16,221 bases of DNA, from positions 1 to 16,221 of the forward strand of contig JACQPC010000052.1 in the NCBI GenBank assembly GCA_016207695.1, read 5' to 3'. The position numbers and the translations under genes were made by a program. The stretch is from Candidatus Doudnabacteria bacterium. GTDB taxonomy: Bacteria; Patescibacteriota; Doudnabacteria; UBA920; O2-02-FULL-48-8. The notes under the pieces were generated by a model. The model ran no database searches and was not told the origin of the DNA. It saw nothing but the letters and a program-made list of their open reading frames with translations. Position 1 is the first letter of the stretch; each line of letters begins with the position of its first letter. Positions 1-7,257 of this stretch are shown here, one piece after another.

Positions 1-116
1 ATTATGACGTGCGGATTAACGAATTAGTTTTCTAGTTTTTTGTGTTTAACTTGTGGTCAAGATTAGTATAAAATTTTTAAATCCGCAATTCGTAATTTTT
101 AATTAACAATTTTTCC
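1..116. repeat. AT-rich non-coding flank downstream of dnaA with scrambled inverted modules
   Basis: No gene is visible here. Two 7-base modules occur in both orientations: GCGGATT (11-17) and ACGAATT (19-25) on the left, and their complements AATCCGC (80-86) and AATTCGT (87-93) on the right. The right-hand copies are not nested in hairpin order, so this looks like two inverted copies of one repeat family rather than a simple terminator. I see no convincing rho-independent terminator for dnaA. Confidence 0.4.
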
Positions 117-1457
117 TTAGGTTACATACAATCTATCCTTAATTAAATCAATCTCTTGTTTAAGACCGCCGCGCTCCTTAATTATCCGTTCAATCTTGTC
201 GATGGCGTGAATTACGGTGGTGTGGTCTCTCCCCCCAAAAAACTCTCCGATCGAAGGAAGGGATGTTTCCAGTTCCTTACGAATGATAAACATGGCGATT
301 TGGCGCGGATGAACATATTCTTTTTTGCGGGACTGTTTAAGCAGGTCCTCGATGGTAACATTGTAAAAATCCGCGACAACCTCGATGATTTTTTTAGCCG
401 AAACTCCCCGCTTTTTCGGCGGGGTGATTACATTGACCAAGATGCTTTTTACCTGGTCGATGGTCGGGCGGGTGTTGTTGAGCTGACAGTAAACCATTAA
501 CCGATTTAATGCCCCTTCTAGTTCTCTGATGTTGCTTTGAATGGTTTCGGCAATGAATTGGAGAATTTCCTGCTCGATATTATAGTTCTTTTCCTTGGCT
601 TTTGTTTTAAGTATTGCCAATCTTGTTTCCAAATCAGGAGCTTGGATATCAGCAATCATACCCCACTCAAATCTCGAGACTAAGCGTTCTTCAATGGCCG
701 GGATTTCTTTGGGCAGACGGTCAGATGTCATGACCACTTGTTTGTTGTTTTGGTGTAAGGCATTGAAAGTATGGAAAAACTCTTCCTGCGTGCCCTCCCG
801 GCCGGCTAGAAACTGAATGTCGTCAACCAACAAGACATCAACATTGCGATAAAGGGTTTTAAAAGAATCGGCCTTGCCTTGGGAAAGAGCTGACACGAAT
901 TCGTTAGTAAAGCGCTCTGATGTTACGTAAAGGATTTTAGCGTCGGGCGTACGCCTAAAAACGTCGTTGCCAACCGCCTGCATTAGGTGCGTTTTCCCCA
1001 AACCCACGCCCCCATAAATAAACAACGGATTATAAGCGGTGCCTGGTTTTTTGCTTACCGCAACGCTGGCGGCATGCGCCAGTTGATTGTGGGAACCCAC
1101 GATAAAGGTGGTAAAGGTGTATTTGGGGTTGAGGTTTTGGCTATTTTCAGGCTTCTTTACGGAAGATCTGGTTATTTCGCGGGAAGCAGCCCCCTGCGGC
1201 TGGATAAACACGGGGCTTACGATCTGGTATTTTACTTCTTTTATTTCAGGAGCAATGGTTTTTAAGGCCTTGAGAATATCCTGGTGATATTTGTTTTGCA
1301 GCCACTCTTTGGTAAAGGCATTGGGAACGCCAATTACGATTCCCGTGTCAGACCGCTCAATTACCGAAGTATTTTTAAACCAAGTGGTAAAGTTTGCCTT
1401 AGAAAGCGTCAGTTCCAAATTTCCTAATATCGCTTGCCAGAGTTGTTGATTTGTCAT
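117..1457 (-). CDS. dnaA: Chromosomal replication initiator protein DnaA
   Basis: DnaA is the ATP-dependent initiator that binds 9-base DnaA boxes at the origin, melts DNA and recruits the DnaB helicase. The 446-residue length is normal for the family. Domain I covers roughly residues 1-75 (LWQAILGNLE, TTWF). A short linker follows, then the AAA+ module from about 110 with Walker A GGVGLGKTH (149-157), Walker B VLLVDDIQF (208-216, D212/D213), sensor 1 VVMTSDRLP and the arginine-finger segment EERLVSRF. Domain IV ends with the box-binding signature GGRDHTTVIHA (408-418). The gene is divergent from rpmH, the classical origin-proximal arrangement. The ATG at 1455-1457 gives the standard N terminus. 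A promoter-like -10 lies only 9 bases before it and there is no Shine-Dalgarno sequence, so the mRNA may be nearly leaderless. Confidence 0.98.
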   Translation of the reverse strand: MTNQQLWQAILGNLELTLSKANFTTWFKNTSVIERSDTGIVIGVPNAFTKEWLQNKYHQDILKALKTIAPEIKEVKYQIVSPVFIQPQGAASREITRSSVKKPENSQNLNPKYTFTTFIVGSHNQLAHAASVAVSKKPGTAYNPLFIYGGVGLGKTHLMQAVGNDVFRRTPDAKILYVTSERFTNEFVSALSQGKADSFKTLYRNVDVLLVDDIQFLAGREGTQEEFFHTFNALHQNNKQVVMTSDRLPKEIPAIEERLVSRFEWGMIADIQAPDLETRLAILKTKAKEKNYNIEQEILQFIAETIQSNIRELEGALNRLMVYCQLNNTRPTIDQVKSILVNVITPPKKRGVSAKKIIEVVADFYNVTIEDLLKQSRKKEYVHPRQIAMFIIRKELETSLPSIGEFFGGRDHTTVIHAIDKIERIIKERGGLKQEIDLIKDRLYVT

Positions 1458-1466
1458 ACAAAACTT

Positions 1467-1496
1467 ATTCTAACAGATAAGTTATCAACATGTAAA
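1467..1496 (-). promoter_or_regulatory. Predicted dnaA promoter, TTTACA-N18-TAGAAT
   Basis: On the minus strand, TTTACA (1491-1496) is followed after 18 bases by TAGAAT (1467-1472). Only 9 bases separate the -10 from the dnaA ATG, placing the transcription start about 3 bases before the start codon. The prediction rests on sigma70-like consensus alone. Confidence 0.45.
1482..1490 (+). promoter_or_regulatory. DnaA-box-like 9-mer TTATCAACA
   Basis: The sequence differs from the classical box TTATCCACA at one base. It lies inside the spacer of the predicted dnaA promoter, a position suited to DnaA autoregulation. It also overlaps the right arm of an inverted repeat (AACTTAT 1462-1468, ATAAGTT 1477-1483). 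A single box is not enough to define an origin. Confidence 0.35.
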
Positions 1497-1507
1497 CTGT
1501 AAAATAA

Positions 1508-1532
1508 TGGCTTAGATAAGCCAAAGTTTGGC
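1508..1532. repeat. Two overlapping palindromes between dnaA and rpmH
   Basis: TGGCTTA (1508-1514) and TAAGCCA (1517-1523) form a perfect 7-base inverted repeat with a 2-base loop. GCCAAA (1520-1525) and TTTGGC (1527-1532) form a second perfect 6-base repeat around one base. The GCCA segment is shared, so only one hairpin or dimer site can be used at a time. This could be an operator or part of an origin; nothing in the sequence decides between them. Confidence 0.45.
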
Positions 1533-1600
1533 TATCGTGTGCATATAATGTGGAATAAGTGTTGTTAGGATGTCCAAGACGCGGACAAACAGCGGCAACA

Positions 1601-1629
1601 GTGACAAATTAAGCCAAATCTTTTATAAT
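1601..1629 (+). promoter_or_regulatory. Predicted promoter of the rpmH operon, GTGACA-N17-TATAAT
   Basis: GTGACA (1601-1606), one mismatch from TTGACA, is followed after exactly 17 bases by a perfect TATAAT (1624-1629). The start would fall near 1636, giving rpmH a leader of about 25 bases that includes its ribosome-binding site. This start lies downstream of the alternative ATG at 1570, which argues that the long version of rnpA is not made from this promoter. Confidence 0.65.
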
Positions 1630-1651
1630 GATTCAGCATTATTTTTTAACC

Positions 1652-1656
1652 AAAGG
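1652..1656 (+). promoter_or_regulatory. Shine-Dalgarno site of rpmH (AAAGG)
   Basis: AAAGG ends 4 bases before the ATG at 1661. It is one of the clearest ribosome-binding sites in the window and supports the rpmH start in this frame. Confidence 0.5.
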
Positions 1657-1660
1657 CCGT

Positions 1661-1795
1661 ATGCAGCCAACGTATCAACCAAAAAAATTGCACAGAAAGA
1701 GAGTCCATGGTTTTCGCAGGAGAATGAGTTCCAGAAACGGTCGGACTGTTTTGAAGCGCAGAAGAGCCAAGGGCCGCAGGCGTTTAACTATATAA
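1661..1795 (+). CDS. rpmH: 50S ribosomal protein L34
   Basis: L34 is a small, very basic protein of the large ribosomal subunit. Translation from the ATG at 1661 gives 44 residues beginning [20 protein letters not shown] and ending KGRRRLTI. This matches the family pattern (xTYQPxxxxRxRxHGFRxRMxxxxGRxVLxRRRxKGRxxL) from end to end. The gene is easily missed because an open frame that continues into rnpA runs across it in another phase. It has a good promoter and an AAAGG ribosome-binding site. Its TAA stop overlaps the rnpA ATG (TAATG at 1793-1797), indicating translational coupling. It heads the usual rpmH-rnpA-yidD-yidC-jag order. Confidence 0.96.
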   Translation: MQPTYQPKKLHRKRVHGFRRRMSSRNGRTVLKRRRAKGRRRLTI

Positions 1796-2136
1796 TGAGG
1801 CGGAAACTGGTTTTTCTTAAAACGTCACAGGATTTCAGCAAGCTTCGCTTCCCAGGACCCTCTTATTCCAGTCCTTTTTTGCGGATAAGGGTGGGGAGAA
1901 GCCACCAAAACAACCCCCGTTTTGGTTTTATTGTTCCTAAAAAAACCATAAGCCGGGTGGTGGACAGGAATCTTATTAAGCGCCGTCTGAAAAGCATTAT
2001 TGCCCAAAGTCTTGAATATTTCAGACCAGTTGATATTTTAATCTTTCCCAGCCAGCAAGCAGTAAAAATCCAGTTTCGACAATTGGAAGAGCAGGCCTTA
2101 AGATTGTTTAAGAAAGCCGGAATATGGAAGCAATAA
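1795..2136 (+). CDS. rnpA: Ribonuclease P protein component
   Basis: RnpA is the protein cofactor of RNase P; it binds the catalytic RNA and helps process the 5' ends of precursor tRNAs. From the ATG at 1795 it has 113 residues, a usual family length. The RNR signature is visible as DRNLIKRRLK (residues 57-66), preceded by the beta-strand segment FGFIVPKKT and followed by a helix and a strand (DILIFP). The frame stays open upstream to an ATG at 1570 (188 residues), but the extra 75 residues overlie rpmH, resemble no RnpA domain, and start upstream of the predicted transcription start. I therefore chose 1795, where the start codon overlaps the rpmH stop. Its 3' end overlaps yidD by 13 bases. 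Confidence 0.93.
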   Translation: MRRKLVFLKTSQDFSKLRFPGPSYSSPFLRIRVGRSHQNNPRFGFIVPKKTISRVVDRNLIKRRLKSIIAQSLEYFRPVDILIFPSQQAVKIQFRQLEEQALRLFKKAGIWKQ

Positions 2137-2354
2137 ATATTATCAGCAAGGTTTTGGCTTGGCCGCTGGCGGCAGTGATTTTTTTGTATCAGAAAACTCT
2201 TTCGCCGGATCACGGACCGTTTTCTTTTTTGTTTCCATATGGTTATTGCAAATTTTACCCGAGCTGTTCCATGTTCTCGCGGGAAGTTTTGGAAACAGAA
2301 GGAATATTGGGGCTGCCCAAAATTATTAAGCGCCTTATTTCTTGCCGCCCATGA
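2124..2354 (+). CDS. yidD: Membrane protein insertion efficiency factor YidD
   Basis: YidD is a small membrane-associated protein that assists YidC-dependent insertion of inner-membrane proteins. The 76-residue product shows the family core: an amphipathic/hydrophobic N terminus (VLAWPLAAVIFLYQ), then YQKTLSPDHGP and CKFYPSCSMFSREVL with the conserved cysteines, then GLPKIIKRL. It ends at SCRP, right after the last conserved cysteine, so the usual proline/glycine-rich tail (PGGxDPVP type) is absent. The start overlaps the rnpA stop by 13 bases. Its TGA stop overlaps the chosen yidC ATG by 4 bases, so the cluster is tightly coupled. Confidence 0.93.
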   Translation: MEAINIISKVLAWPLAAVIFLYQKTLSPDHGPFSFLFPYGYCKFYPSCSMFSREVLETEGILGLPKIIKRLISCRP

Positions 2355-3064
2355 TAGCTGAATTTTTTAGGAATATTTTTATTTTTCCCCTGCTCAATTT
2401 GCTGGTATTTTTTTATAATTTCATCCCTGATGTCGGCATTGTCATCATCCTCTTAACCGTTTTAATCAGGCTTCTGCTGCTGCCATCTTTTCATAAAGGG
2501 CTTAGGCACCAAAAGGAGTTGCAGGAGCTGCAGCCCAAGATGAATGAGATTAAGGAAAAATACAAGGACGATAAGGAGCGGCAAGCCAAGGCCTTGATGG
2601 AGCTGTATTCAGCTCACAAAGTCAACCCATTGAATTCTTGTTTGCCCATATTGATACAGCTGCCAATCCTAATCGCGCTTTATCAAGTTTTTATCAAAGC
2701 CTTAAACGGCCAGGAGCTAGAAGGCATCTATCCATTTATTACTAATCCCGGGGCAATTAATGCCATGTTTCTTGGCTTTCTTAATTTGGCGCAAAAAAAT
2801 GTTTTTTTGGCAGCGCTTGCGGCAATTCTGCAGTTTATCCAAAGCAAGATGATGATGCCTAAAAAACAAACCCAAGATGCCGCGGGAAAAATGATGGCCA
2901 TTCAAACCGTTTATGTTTTGCCAGCCCTGACTTTTGTTTTTGGCATCCAGTTTCCAGCGGGCCTAATGCTTTACTGGATTACTTCGACCTTATTCGGCAT
3001 TGCCCAGCAATATTATTTTTTAAGACGAGAGGCCAAGCAGGTATTATATGGCAACAAGCAGTGA
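2351..3064 (+). CDS. yidC: Membrane protein insertase YidC/Oxa1 family
   Basis: YidC inserts and folds membrane proteins, alone or with Sec. From the ATG at 2351 the protein has 237 residues, the short form without the large periplasmic domain of proteobacterial YidC. About five hydrophobic segments are visible. The groove arginine is R40 in LLTVLIRLLLLP, followed by a charged cytoplasmic helical hairpin (about 50-95). The conserved C-terminal part reads FPAGLMLYWITSTLFGIAQQYY. No lipoprotein signal cysteine is seen at the N terminus. A TTG nine bases upstream (2342) is also in frame. I prefer the ATG because it overlaps the yidD stop as ATGA. The end overlaps jag by 17 bases. Confidence 0.96.
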   Translation: MIAEFFRNIFIFPLLNLLVFFYNFIPDVGIVIILLTVLIRLLLLPSFHKGLRHQKELQELQPKMNEIKEKYKDDKERQAKALMELYSAHKVNPLNSCLPILIQLPILIALYQVFIKALNGQELEGIYPFITNPGAINAMFLGFLNLAQKNVFLAALAAILQFIQSKMMMPKKQTQDAAGKMMAIQTVYVLPALTFVFGIQFPAGLMLYWITSTLFGIAQQYYFLRREAKQVLYGNKQ

Positions 3065-3542
3065 AATTCTTAAAAATAAGATCCAAGAGCTGTTGTCTTA
3101 TATGGGTTTTGATTCCCAAATTTTTGAACGTGTCGAAGAGGGACGCACCGTGTTTAACATTAAAACTCATGATGCCCAGCTGTTGATAGGCAAACAGGGC
3201 GCCAACTTGGAGGCCTTGCAGCATATTTTGCGGCTTTTAACGAAAAAAAATTTAGAGGAGCAGTTTATGTTTGCCGTTGACATAGACGACTACAAAGACA
3301 AGCGCACCATATATTTGAAAGAGCTGGCGCGCAAAGCAGCCCACCAGGTTCGTTCATCTAAAAGAAGCGTTGGACTTGCCCCCATGCCCGCGTACGAGCG
3401 AAAGGTTGTGCATGATTATCTTTCATTGTATTCTGATATAGTTTCGGAAAGCATGGGGAGAGAGCCTATGCGCCGCATCGTCATCAAATATAAAGGTATG
3501 GCTAAATCAGAAGAACCCTTCCAGTTTATTGAGAATTCCTGA
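3048..3542 (+). CDS. khpB: RNA-binding protein Jag/KhpB (KH and R3H domains)
   Basis: Jag/KhpB is an RNA-binding protein usually encoded next to yidC and linked in Firmicutes to cell elongation and small-RNA regulation. The 164-residue product has a KH domain with the GxxG loop GKQG (48-51, in LLIGKQGANLEALQHIL) and a C-terminal R3H domain (about 105-150) with the R118...H122 pair (YERKVVHDYL) and MRRIVIKY. The N-terminal Jag_N domain of longer homologues is missing; the protein starts almost directly with the KH domain. The start overlaps the yidC end. Its last bases overlap those of the convergent ligase gene by 17 bases, leaving no room for a terminator between them. Confidence 0.94.
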   Translation: MATSSEILKNKIQELLSYMGFDSQIFERVEEGRTVFNIKTHDAQLLIGKQGANLEALQHILRLLTKKNLEEQFMFAVDIDDYKDKRTIYLKELARKAAHQVRSSKRSVGLAPMPAYERKVVHDYLSLYSDIVSESMGREPMRRIVIKYKGMAKSEEPFQFIENS

Positions 3543-4698
3543 TGTGCAAAACGGCCACTATAAACCAGAACAGGATGGATAGATCGTTTTTAAAGTAAGG
3601 GACGTCGACCAGGCCGTGCACCACCACAGCCAGCAAAAACATTGCCGCCGCAAGCTTAAGGGAAGCCGGGGCGATTTTATATTGCTTGAGGCTTAAAGAT
3701 ATAATGCCGAAGAAAGAAAGCAATCCCAAAAGCCCGAGCTCGAGCCAGAAATTAAGAAAAATGTTATGCGGATACAAAACGCCAAAAGCCTGAAATCCAT
3801 GCAGTCCGTTGCCCAACAAAGGATTAGCCAAAACCGCACTTACCGCATACTGGTATAGTTCAATACGGGTCTGCGAAGAAGAGTCAGACAAGGAGAAACG
3901 TTGGCCCGGCTGCAGAAAAATAATGGCAGTAATAATGATTATCAAAACCGCAGCCGCGATTTTCCAGGAGAATTTTTTTCCAATAAGCACCGCAAGAACA
4001 GCCAAAACCGCCAGCCAAGCCCCGCGGGAAAAAGTTAAAGCCAAAGCTATCAATCCCAATCCCGTTGTCCAAACCAGCAGCTTACGGTTGATTAATGCGC
4101 TTTTGGAATAGATTAATGCAAGAAAAAAAGCAAGTAGAGGCCCAAGATATAAAGCTAAGGCGTTGGGATATTCAAATACGCTGACTATTCTTTTGACACC
4201 TTCGCCAAAACCCCAGAAGCGTAAGGGGAGGCCTAACAGCGTGACATACTGGATAAGGCCGAATAGACTGATGACTAATAACGATAACGATAACATGGTG
4301 AGAGGAAGCTTGAAGTCAGATTCTTTTTTGATAATCAAGACGCTGGCGTAAAAAAACAGCACAGGCTCAATGATGAAAGCCTTGAGTTGGCCTAAGGCTT
4401 TGATAGGTTCAGGTGAAACTAGAGTGGAAATTATTCCTGACAGCACAAACAGCAGGACGACTAAGTTTACAACCCCCAGTTTTTTTAAAGAACGGATTTG
4501 TTGGTAATGGCCGGCTAAGACAGACAACAAAAAAATTGCCAGAATAATTTCCAGCAGCGTGGTCGGCAGACCAAGGATTGTAAACCTGACTAAATAAGTC
4601 GGGAGCAGGGCAAGGACCAGGCCCAATCCCAATATCCATTTATTGGTTGGCATCGGCTGTGATATTGATTCTGATGCTGTTTTGGATTGAATCGCCAT
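3526..4698 (-). CDS. O-antigen ligase/polymerase-like membrane protein (Wzy_C/WaaL superfamily)
   Basis: The 390-residue protein is polytopic with about 10-12 hydrophobic segments. Family hallmarks are TFSRGAWLAVLAVL in the middle, then a loop (QPGQRFSLSD...SQTRIELYQYA) and PHNIFLNFWLELGLLGLLSF, with HGLVDVPYFKNDLSILFW near the end. Such proteins join or polymerise lipid-linked glycans at the outer face of the cytoplasmic membrane. The substrate cannot be inferred and a WaaL role is not implied, since an LPS outer membrane is unlikely here. The gene follows the PBP gene and overlaps it, so the two are probably co-transcribed. The start is uncertain: the ATG at 4698 overlaps the PBP gene by 59 bases and has only a weak AGG upstream, while an in-frame ATG at 4653 would overlap by 14 bases. 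Confidence 0.85.
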   Translation of the reverse strand: MAIQSKTASESISQPMPTNKWILGLGLVLALLPTYLVRFTILGLPTTLLEIILAIFLLSVLAGHYQQIRSLKKLGVVNLVVLLFVLSGIISTLVSPEPIKALGQLKAFIIEPVLFFYASVLIIKKESDFKLPLTMLSLSLLVISLFGLIQYVTLLGLPLRFWGFGEGVKRIVSVFEYPNALALYLGPLLAFFLALIYSKSALINRKLLVWTTGLGLIALALTFSRGAWLAVLAVLAVLIGKKFSWKIAAAVLIIIITAIIFLQPGQRFSLSDSSSQTRIELYQYAVSAVLANPLLGNGLHGFQAFGVLYPHNIFLNFWLELGLLGLLSFFGIISLSLKQYKIAPASLKLAAAMFLLAVVVHGLVDVPYFKNDLSILFWFIVAVLHIRNSQ

Positions 4699-7213
4699 TA
4701 GGAAGCCTGACTATTGCGGTCAAGGTCTGCCAGCCGGGTTTGGCCGAATCAATCATGAAGCTGTAAGGCGGATTGATCCTAGAACCGATATACTCTCCTT
4801 CCAACATCAGCTCCACGGCCAAGACATCCAGGTTCCCCACGTCGATTTGGACTGTCAGCGGGAAACCGGTAATTTCTTGATTGTTAGCGGGAGTGAGAAA
4901 ACGCACTTGTTTTTGCAAAAAATCGGCATTAACCGAACCGTCATCTTGTTCGGTAGGCGGGTAGTCGTAGCCGGCTGATCTGGCCCAGGCTTGGACCGGA
5001 GTTTCCCAATTAGGGTTGTCACGCATTTCAGAATGAATAACGGTATAGATTCGCGTTTCGACCAAGTCCGGCGGAGTTTTGTCATTGGCCAGCTTGCCGT
5101 TGAGTTTGTTGATTTTAACAGGAACGTGGACATCGTCAAAATCACGCGGAATGGCAAAACTGGCAAAGACTTCAGTCTTAGTGGAGGGAGTATATTCGGT
5201 CGGCAGTTTGCCGGAAACTGAATCAACCAAGATATGCTGAATGCCGGAAGGCTCCAAAAATTGCTCGGGTGGGGTATCTTTTAAAGTCTCGCGCATAAAT
5301 TGATTCCAGATGGGAGCTGCTACCACCACCCCATCCGCCCCTTGGCGCATCAGGCTGCCGTCATTGTTCCCCGTCCACACGCCGGCCACGAGGGAAGGGG
5401 TGAATCCTACTGTCCAGCCGTCTTTCCAGCCCTGCGTAGTTCCGGTTTTGGCAGCCACTACCCGGTCTGGCAGAATCAACGATGATTTAGACCCAAAGAT
5501 AAATGCCCGAGCATCGTTGTCAGCCATGATACTGACTACCTCATAAGCGATTTGCGGGTCCAAGGCTTCTTGCCCGCCGCTGTCCTTGTATTCCTCCAAG
5601 ACCTTTCCTTTTTTATCCGTAACTTTAAGGACGGGGGTTGGTTCATATCGGATTCCTCCATAAGCAAACACGCCCATGGCGGAAGTGTGATCCAAGAGGG
5701 TAATTTCACAGCCGCCGAGCACCAAGGCCAGCCCGCACCGGTCAGTACTTAGATCAGATTTAATTCCCATGTCTTTGGCAGTATCAATGGCATCAGCAAC
5801 ACCCACTAAGGCCAAGGTTTTTACTGCCGGCACATTTAACGAGCCAGCCAGGGCTTTTCTCATGGAAAGCAGGCCATTACTTTGTCCGGTATAATTGGAC
5901 GGAGCATATTCTTTGCCGCCATAAGTGCCAAAAACAGTCCGGACATCGATCAGCATAGTGGCTGGACTCATGCCTTCCTTGAAGGCCGCGGCATAAATAT
6001 AAGGCTTGATGGATGATCCTGGCTGCCGTTCCCTTAGAGCTACGTTGACTTGCCCGTCATGCGCTTCATCAAAGTAGTCCCGGGAGCCGACCATAGCTAG
6101 GATTTGTCCGGTTTTGGGGTCGATGGCTACCAAAGCGGCATTGGAAGCCCGGTTGCGTTTCTCATTTCTTAAAACACCTTCGGCAACTGCCTTTTCGCCA
6201 ATCTGCTGCATATTCCAATCAAGCGTGGTAATAACTTTTAGCCCGCCTTCTTCCAGAGTTTTTTCCCCATATTTTTCTGCCAGCAGGCCTTGCACGTAAA
6301 GCACGAAATGCGGAGCCAGGATGGCGTCTCTGATCTTGCTGAACGCGACTTTTTCGGCCTTTGCCTGATCCCTCTCTTCAGCCGAAATGTATTCTTCTCT
6401 TACCATTTCATCCAGCACAAAGTTTTTGCGGATGTCCAGCTTGTCACGGTTGGGGCCGTTGGGCGAGTAAAAGGTTGGAGCTTGGGGTAAGGCCGCTAAA
6501 TATGCTGATTCGGCCAGAGTGAGGTCCCTGGCATTTTTATTAAAATAAGTTTGAGCCGCTGCTTGAATGCCGTAAGCATTCTGGCCATAGGGGATTTCGT
6601 TGAGGTAAAGATTTAAAATCTCGTCCTTAGTGAATTTTTGCTCCAACTGGATAGCCAGGATAACTTCTTTAATTTTTCTAGTAAATGTTTTTTCCCGGGT
6701 AAGAATCGCGTTGCGGACGAATTGTTGCGTGATAGTGGACCCTCCTTGTCCTGTTAGATTGCCACTGGTAATGTTTTTAAAGGCAGCCCGTAAGATTCCC
6801 TTCCAATCAACGCCTCTGTTGCGGTAAAAGTTTTTATCTTCCACGGCAATTGTGGCTTGCTTGACCGTATCAGGGATTTCACTAAAGTCGATGACTGTCC
6901 GCTTGGCCTCGCCGTGGATTTCGTAAAGCAGAGTGGTTTCATCCCGCGCATATATTTTGGTTGATTCCGCAACAATTCTGGTATTTAGCTTGGTGGGATC
7001 CGGCAGGGTTAAAGCGACCACAGCGAAAGTCAGGCTGCCGATAATGATGAAAGCCGCAGCAACAAAGAGCCCAGCCTTAATCAGTTTTCTAGCCAGATTT
7101 TTTTCCGCCTTGATTTTTCGCCAAACAAAAAGCGGAACCTCACTGACCGAGATTATGATGTTCTTAAAGCTTGTCCTGTTTCGCCGATTCCAGTTAGACT
7201 GGTAAAATTTCAT
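4640..7213 (-). CDS. Class A penicillin-binding protein (bifunctional transglycosylase/transpeptidase) with C-terminal Ig-like domain
   Basis: The enzyme polymerises lipid II glycan strands and cross-links stem peptides outside the membrane. From the ATG at 7213 it has 857 residues. A basic cytoplasmic N terminus precedes one membrane helix (about 47-72). The GT51 domain (about 115-270) has EDKNFYRNRG with catalytic E125, GGSTITQQ and LNLYLNEIPYGQNAYG. The transpeptidase domain has SSIK (S400-K403), SLN (458-460) and KTGT (589-592). The C terminus (about 755-857, from VRFLTPANNQEI) looks like an Ig-like fold. In the first GT motif the usual histidine (EDxxFxxHxG) is N here. An in-frame ATG at 7267 would run through the tyrS start region and promoters, so I chose 7213. 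Confidence 0.95.
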   Translation of the reverse strand: MKFYQSNWNRRNRTSFKNIIISVSEVPLFVWRKIKAEKNLARKLIKAGLFVAAAFIIIGSLTFAVVALTLPDPTKLNTRIVAESTKIYARDETTLLYEIHGEAKRTVIDFSEIPDTVKQATIAVEDKNFYRNRGVDWKGILRAAFKNITSGNLTGQGGSTITQQFVRNAILTREKTFTRKIKEVILAIQLEQKFTKDEILNLYLNEIPYGQNAYGIQAAAQTYFNKNARDLTLAESAYLAALPQAPTFYSPNGPNRDKLDIRKNFVLDEMVREEYISAEERDQAKAEKVAFSKIRDAILAPHFVLYVQGLLAEKYGEKTLEEGGLKVITTLDWNMQQIGEKAVAEGVLRNEKRNRASNAALVAIDPKTGQILAMVGSRDYFDEAHDGQVNVALRERQPGSSIKPYIYAAAFKEGMSPATMLIDVRTVFGTYGGKEYAPSNYTGQSNGLLSMRKALAGSLNVPAVKTLALVGVADAIDTAKDMGIKSDLSTDRCGLALVLGGCEITLLDHTSAMGVFAYGGIRYEPTPVLKVTDKKGKVLEEYKDSGGQEALDPQIAYEVVSIMADNDARAFIFGSKSSLILPDRVVAAKTGTTQGWKDGWTVGFTPSLVAGVWTGNNDGSLMRQGADGVVVAAPIWNQFMRETLKDTPPEQFLEPSGIQHILVDSVSGKLPTEYTPSTKTEVFASFAIPRDFDDVHVPVKINKLNGKLANDKTPPDLVETRIYTVIHSEMRDNPNWETPVQAWARSAGYDYPPTEQDDGSVNADFLQKQVRFLTPANNQEITGFPLTVQIDVGNLDVLAVELMLEGEYIGSRINPPYSFMIDSAKPGWQTLTAIVRLPNGDSIQNSIRINITADANQ

Positions 7214-7223
7214 GGTGATTTTA

Positions 7224-7252
7224 ATTGTATCAAAAAATTGATATAATGTCCT
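7224..7252 (-). promoter_or_regulatory. Predicted PBP promoter, AGGACA-N17-TACAAT
   Basis: On the minus strand AGGACA (7247-7252) and TACAAT (7224-7229) are 17 bases apart. The -10 ends 10 bases before the ATG at 7213, so the leader would be only about 4 bases. Its -35 overlaps the -10 of the opposing tyrS promoter. Confidence 0.4.
7242..7247 (+). promoter_or_regulatory. Predicted -10 element of tyrS (TATAAT)
   Basis: A perfect TATAAT lies 10 bases before the ATG at 7258. No good -35 is visible at 16-18 bases. It overlaps the alternative ATG at 7246, which would therefore lie upstream of the transcription start; this favours 7258 as the true start. Confidence 0.45.
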
Positions 7253-7257
7253 TAAAT

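Noticed and set aside
1544..1549. Perfect TATAAT upstream of the 1570 ATG
   Set aside because: No acceptable -35 is present at 16-18 bases, whereas 1601-1629 has both elements at ideal spacing.
1570..1794. N-terminal extension of rnpA (75 codons)
   Set aside because: It overlies rpmH in another frame, begins upstream of the predicted transcription start, and has no RnpA-like features. Kept only as a finding.
7225..7257. Upstream TTG (7225) and ATG (7246) starts for tyrS
   Set aside because: They lie before or inside the TATAAT element and would precede the transcription start; TyrRS homology fits a start at 7258.
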